Assembly (NCBI RefSeq): GCF_900100195.1
Contig: NZ_FNES01000007.1
Span: 142,193-206,192, forward strand
DNA length: 64,000 nt
DNA from: Billgrantia gudaonensis
GTDB taxonomy: Bacteria > Pseudomonadota > Gammaproteobacteria > Pseudomonadales > Halomonadaceae
Direction: 5' to 3'
In this document: positions 60,334 to 64,000 of the stretch, piece by piece
Numbering within the stretch: position 1 is the stretch's first letter
Layout of the letters: every line of letters starts with the position of its first letter
Notes under the pieces: generated by a model
The model's database searches: none
What the model was told of the DNA's origin: nothing
The model's input: only the letters and a program-made list of their open reading frames with translations
Translations under genes and position numbers: made by a program

Positions 60334-61125
60334 ATGATGATTTCCTATCTCGTTCCCGTCGTACTGCTCGTCATGCTGATTGCGGCATCGATCCGCATTC
60401 TGCCCGAGTACAAGCGCGGCGTGGTGTTCTTTCTCGGTCGCTTTCAGGCGGTGAAAGGGCCGGGGCTGATCATCGTCATTCCCGGCATCCAGAAGATGGA
60501 AGTGGTCGACCTGCGGGTGATCACCATGGACGTGCCGGAGCAGGACGTGATCTCTCAGGACAACGTCACCGTCAAGGTCAATGCGGTGATCTACTTCCGC
60601 GTGGTGGATCCGGAGAAGGCCATCATCCAGGTGGAACACTTCGTCAATGCCACCAGCCAGCTGGCACAGACCACGCTGCGTTCGGTGCTCGGCAAGCACG
60701 ACCTCGACGAGATGCTCTCCGAGCGCGACAAGCTCAACGACGACATTCAGGAGATCATCGACGCCTCGGCGGAGGGCTGGGGCATCAAGGTGGCCAACGT
60801 GGAGATCAAGCACGTCGACCTCGACGAAAGCATGATCCGCGCCATCGCGCGCCAGGCCGAGGCCGAGCGTGAGCGGCGTGCCAAGGTGATCCACGCCGAG
60901 GGCGAGCTGCAGGCCTCGCAGAAGCTGGTCGAGGCGGCCAACGTCATGTCCGAGAATTCTGCCGCTTTGCAGCTGCGCTACCTGCAGACGATGAGCGACA
61001 TGAGCAACAAGAATGCTTCCACCATCGTCGTTCCGCTGCCCATCGATCTGATGGAAGCATTCCGCGACATGCGTGCCGGCAAGGTTGGCAAGCCGTCACC
61101 CAAGGCGAGTGATGACGGTACCTGA
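60334..61125 (+). CDS. slipin/stomatin-like SPFH protein
   Basis: A 263-residue membrane-anchored SPFH-domain protein. An N-terminal hydrophobic segment ([20 protein letters not shown]) precedes [20 protein letters not shown], then the SPFH core with [20 protein letters not shown] and a helical [20 protein letters not shown]. It organises membrane microdomains and is the usual substrate or partner of the NfeD protease encoded just upstream. GGGAG precedes the ATG. Confidence 0.92.
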   Translation: MMISYLVPVVLLVMLIAASIRILPEYKRGVVFFLGRFQAVKGPGLIIVIPGIQKMEVVDLRVITMDVPEQDVISQDNVTVKVNAVIYFRVVDPEKAIIQVEHFVNATSQLAQTTLRSVLGKHDLDEMLSERDKLNDDIQEIIDASAEGWGIKVANVEIKHVDLDESMIRAIARQAEAERERRAKVIHAEGELQASQKLVEAANVMSENSAALQLRYLQTMSDMSNKNASTIVVPLPIDLMEAFRDMRAGKVGKPSPKASDDGT

Positions 61126-61183
61126 TGGGCGAGGCAACCCGGGTGTGGCACCCTGAGGCGATCCTACGGAATGCGAGGTCGCC

Positions 61184-62098
61184 TTGAGCCATTGGCTGTC
61201 GCACCGTCAGCAGGGTCTGTTGATGACCGGCGGCGGTGCCCTGATCATTTCCCCCGATGCTTTGCTGATCAAGGTGATCGGCCTGCCCGATGCCGAGGTC
61301 CTGGTGTGGCGAGGGCTGCTCACTGCGCTGGGCTTCATCGCCATCGTGATGATACGCAACGGAGCCCAGACCCTGGCCGCCTACCGGCGCTGCGGCTGGA
61401 CCGGCATCGGCGTGGCGCTGCTGTTCAGCGCCTCCACCTTCGGCTTCGTGCTTGGCAACCAGTACACCAAGGGTGGCAACGTGCTGATGATCTTGGCCGG
61501 GGCGCCGCTGATCGCGGCGCTGCTGTCGCGCCTGTTCCTTCACGAACGTCTGCCCTGGCGCACCTGGCTGGCCATCGGGCTGTGCCTGCTGGGTACCTCG
61601 CTGATCGTGCTCGACGACGCCGGTACCGGCTCGTGGATCGGCAACGCCTTCGCTCTGCTGGCCGCCACCGGCCTGGCCGCCAACTTCACCCTGTGCCGCA
61701 CGCGGCCGGGCATCGACATGAGCCCCATGCTGACCCTTTCCGGCCTGATCGTGGCGGGCGTGGCGGCGGCGTTCGGCAGCCTGACCGGCGGCTTGCAGCT
61801 CCCGCCGGCCGACAGCCTGGTGTGGCTGGTGTTGTTGTGTCTGGTACTGCTGCCGCTGGGCTTCACGCTGATCCAGCGTGGGCCGCTCTATCTACCGGCG
61901 GCCGAAGTGGGGCTGCTGATGCTGCTGGAGGTAGTGGCGGGCACGCTCTGGGTGTGGTGGCTGCTCGGCGAGCGTCCGGCGGCCATCGCATTCGTCGGTG
62001 GCGCTCTGGTGCTCGGCACGCTCGTTGCCAAGGGGCTCTACGAGCGTCGTCTGGAACGCCGGTTGCGCCAGGGTGCGCCGCAGCACGATCTTTGCTAG
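61184..62098 (+). CDS. EamA/DMT-family exporter
   Basis: A 304-residue protein with ten predicted membrane helices in two EamA repeats; the C-terminal half contains LLEVVAGTLWVWWLLGERPA, the usual ninth-helix motif. Substrate unknown, likely a metabolite or amino acid. The start is taken as TTG (GAGGT four bases upstream) giving MSHWLSHRQQG; an ATG thirteen codons later is an alternative. Confidence 0.8.
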   Translation: MSHWLSHRQQGLLMTGGGALIISPDALLIKVIGLPDAEVLVWRGLLTALGFIAIVMIRNGAQTLAAYRRCGWTGIGVALLFSASTFGFVLGNQYTKGGNVLMILAGAPLIAALLSRLFLHERLPWRTWLAIGLCLLGTSLIVLDDAGTGSWIGNAFALLAATGLAANFTLCRTRPGIDMSPMLTLSGLIVAGVAAAFGSLTGGLQLPPADSLVWLVLLCLVLLPLGFTLIQRGPLYLPAAEVGLLMLLEVVAGTLWVWWLLGERPAAIAFVGGALVLGTLVAKGLYERRLERRLRQGAPQHDLC

Positions 62099-62407
62099 AC
62101 TCACGCGCTCTTGTCGGGAGCGGAGCTTAGACTTTCGTCCATACCCGCTTCGCCATGACTGAGCAAGGGATTCTTTTTCTCGTGACGATACCTTCCGCCG
62201 GGCTGGTCACGCCGCCCTAGCGCACCTTCCTCTTCTTCGCCTTGCGACGCCACGCCACGCCGGTGTCGGAATCAGGCATTACGTCGTCGCTCCGGTTGCC
62301 ATGCCTTGGCTGACCGGCGATTCGCTGACGCTGGTCTTCGGCCGGCACGCGTGCGACATGGCGCCGACCTTGCAAGGCACGATAACCACCCCTGACTGGA
62401 CCGCTAC
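62099..62407. other. 309-bp intergenic region, no feature recognised
   Basis: Between the EamA gene and the SulP gene. Composition is less GC-rich with some T-rich patches (near 62171). No convincing reading frame, promoter or stem-loop is seen by eye. Confidence 0.4.
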
Positions 62408-63898
62408 ATGTACGAAAAAATGAAACTGAGTTGGTTCTCCAACCTCAAGGGCGACACCCTGTCGGGCATCGTCGTCGCTCTGGCGTTGATTCCCGAGGCG
62501 ATCGCCTTCTCGATCATCGCCGGCGTGGATCCCAAGGTCGGCCTCTACGCCTCCTTCGCCATTTGCGTGATCATCGCCTTCACCGGCGGACGTTCCGGGA
62601 TGATCTCGGCGGCCACCGGCGCCATGGCGCTGCTGATGATCACCCTGGTCAAGGAACATGGCCTCGAGTATCTGCTGGCCGCCACCCTGCTAACCGGGGT
62701 GCTGCAGATCCTCGCCGGGTATCTCAAGCTGGCCGATCTGATGCGCTTCGTGTCGCGTTCGGTGGTCACGGGGTTCGTCAATGCGCTCGCCATTCTCATC
62801 TTCATGGCCCAGCTGCCGGAGCTGACCGGCGTGACCTGGCACGTCTATGCCATGACGCTGGCTGGCCTGGCGATCATCTACGGCTTCCCCTACGTGCCGG
62901 TGATCGGCAAGTCGATTCCCTCGCCGCTGGTGTGCATCGTGGTGCTCACCGGCGTCTACATGGCCACCGGCATGGAGATCAGAAGCGTCGGCGACATGGG
63001 CGAGCTGCCCGACAGCCTGCCGGTCTTCCTGTGGCCGGAGGTGCCGCTCAACCTCGAGACGCTGATGATCATCCTGCCCACCTCGCTGATGCTCACGGTG
63101 GTGGGCCTGCTGGAATCGATGATGACCGCCACCATCGTCGACGACCTGACCGACACTCGGAGCGACAAGAACCGCGAATGCAAGGGCCAGGGCATCGCCA
63201 ACATCGGCGCCGGCCTGCTGGGCGGCATGGCGGGCTGCGCGATGATCGGGCAGTCGGTGATCAACATCAAGTCGGGCGGTCGGCGGCGGATGTCGACGCT
63301 GATTGCTGGCGTGGCGTTGCTGCTGATGGTGGTCTTCCTGGCCGACTGGGTGTCGCAGATTCCCATGGCGGCGCTGGTGGCGGTGATGATCATGGTGGCC
63401 ATCGGCACCTTCAGCTGGAGCTCCGTCAAGGACCTCAAGAAGCATCCGATGAGCACCAATCTGGTGATGCTGGCCACGGTGGTGGTCACCGTGGGCACTC
63501 ACAACCTGGCCATCGGCGTCTTCGTCGGCGTGCTGCTGGCGGCCATGTTCTTCGCCAACAAGGTGGGCAACATCCTCTACATCGGCAGCGAGGAAGCCGA
63601 AGAGGGCAGCCGCCGTATATACACGGTGGTGGGGCAGGTGTTCTTCGCCTCCTCCGAGCGTTTCGGCGCCGCCTTCGACTTCAAGGAGTCCGTCGAGACC
63701 GTCACCATCGACCTGTCGCGGGCGCACTTCTGGGACATCACCGCCGTGCAGGCGCTGGACCGCGTGGTGATCAAGTTCCGCCGTGAAGGTACCGAGGTGG
63801 ACATGATCGGTCTCAACGAGGCCAGTGCCACCATCGTCGACCGCTATGCGGTGCATGACGACCCCGAGGCCGTCGAAAAGCTGATGGGAGGTCACTGA
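62408..63898 (+). CDS. SulP-family anion transporter with STAS domain
   Basis: A 496-residue inner-membrane carrier. The SulP core has [39 protein letters not shown] and [20 protein letters not shown]. The C-terminal STAS domain ([20 protein letters not shown]) lies after residue 400. It is shorter than sulfate permeases and close in style to bicarbonate or other inorganic anion carriers. The ribosome site is weak. A universal stress gene starts at its stop codon. Confidence 0.9.
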   Translation: MYEKMKLSWFSNLKGDTLSGIVVALALIPEAIAFSIIAGVDPKVGLYASFAICVIIAFTGGRSGMISAATGAMALLMITLVKEHGLEYLLAATLLTGVLQILAGYLKLADLMRFVSRSVVTGFVNALAILIFMAQLPELTGVTWHVYAMTLAGLAIIYGFPYVPVIGKSIPSPLVCIVVLTGVYMATGMEIRSVGDMGELPDSLPVFLWPEVPLNLETLMIILPTSLMLTVVGLLESMMTATIVDDLTDTRSDKNRECKGQGIANIGAGLLGGMAGCAMIGQSVINIKSGGRRRMSTLIAGVALLLMVVFLADWVSQIPMAALVAVMIMVAIGTFSWSSVKDLKKHPMSTNLVMLATVVVTVGTHNLAIGVFVGVLLAAMFFANKVGNILYIGSEEAEEGSRRIYTVVGQVFFASSERFGAAFDFKESVETVTIDLSRAHFWDITAVQALDRVVIKFRREGTEVDMIGLNEASATIVDRYAVHDDPEAVEKLMGGH

Positions 63899-63899
63899 C

Positions 63900-64000
63900 A
63901 TGACGGAACAGGTAATGGCCGCCATCGACGGCTCGCAGTTTTCCACCGGGGTGTGCGACTACGCGGCCTGGGCCAGTCTGGCGCTCGATGCGCCGCTGAC
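63900..64000 (+). CDS. universal stress protein family, 3' end outside window
   Basis: The first 33 residues are visible, starting MTEQVMAAIDGSQFSTGVCD, with the family's N-terminal beta strand and DGS motif. GGGAGGT is 7 nt before the ATG, which begins 1 bp after the SulP stop codon, so the pair is an operon. It is truncated by the end of the window. Confidence 0.8.
   Translation, partial: MTEQVMAAIDGSQFSTGVCDYAAWASLALDAPL

Overview
The window is about 64 kb of GC-rich DNA, densely packed with genes on both strands. It looks like a chromosomal segment of a halophilic gammaproteobacterium of the Halomonadaceae (Halomonas-like). The main reasons are a near-complete ectoine/hydroxyectoine catabolic cluster (doeA, doeB, doeX, doeC, doeD, eutB, eutC), TRAP transport linked to a universal stress protein, and acidic protein composition. 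I saw no rRNA, tRNA, CRISPR array, prophage or insertion sequence. No gene is cut except the last, which runs off the right edge.

Layout. 0.2-6.1 kb: a KamA-type radical SAM aminomutase, then a TAXI-type TRAP transporter (receptor, fused permease) with a universal stress protein. 6.3-13.2 kb: membrane and signalling genes, including a secreted molybdopterin-domain-like protein overlapping no gene but directly upstream of a hybrid kinase with an HPt domain, then a FIST-domain sensor (NosP-like), a NahK/ErcS'-like kinase and a convergent LuxR-type regulator (ErbR/AgmR-like). 13.3-16.1 kb: NAD aldehyde dehydrogenase (ExaC-like) and zinc alcohol dehydrogenase (AdhP), so the signalling genes and alcohol-oxidation genes together resemble the Pseudomonas ethanol-oxidation regulon. 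16.2-24.3 kb: a stand-alone Hen1-like methyltransferase, a BaeS/BaeR/Spy envelope-stress set with phased TGCA boxes, a LysO-like exporter, a PfpI protein and the pncA-pncB NAD salvage pair. 24.7-27.6 kb: a nitrate-type chemoreceptor and a GhrA-like reductase.

27.9-43.4 kb is the ectoine degradation region. Between the regulator doeX and the dehydrogenase doeC lie four extra genes (nitrilase-family hydrolase, biotin-carboxylase-like ATP-grasp ligase, C45-type Ntn hydrolase, very long Orn/Lys/Arg decarboxylase) that look like an unassigned side pathway. A ninefold heptanucleotide repeat sits between doeC and doeD.

43.5-57.7 kb holds homologues of most of the E. coli ynj genes (rhodanese, AhpD-like, and the YnjBCD transporter with a kinase), an ECF sigma/anti-sigma pair overlapping two TIGR04282/TIGR04283-type glycosyltransferases, and the most striking system: a tubulin-tyrosine-ligase-like ATP-grasp protein fused to a PqqD-like peptide-binding domain, followed by an 83-residue secreted peptide ending in alternating Glu-Gly/Ala. 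A cytochrome c at 57.9 kb carries the same 58-residue leader and the same kind of Glu-rich tract. I infer a bacterial protein-tail modification system comparable in logic to tubulin tail glutamylation/glycylation. 58.8-64 kb: NfeD protease with slipin, an EamA exporter, and a SulP anion transporter with a universal stress protein.

All assignments come from reading the sequence and recalled family knowledge; no database search was run.
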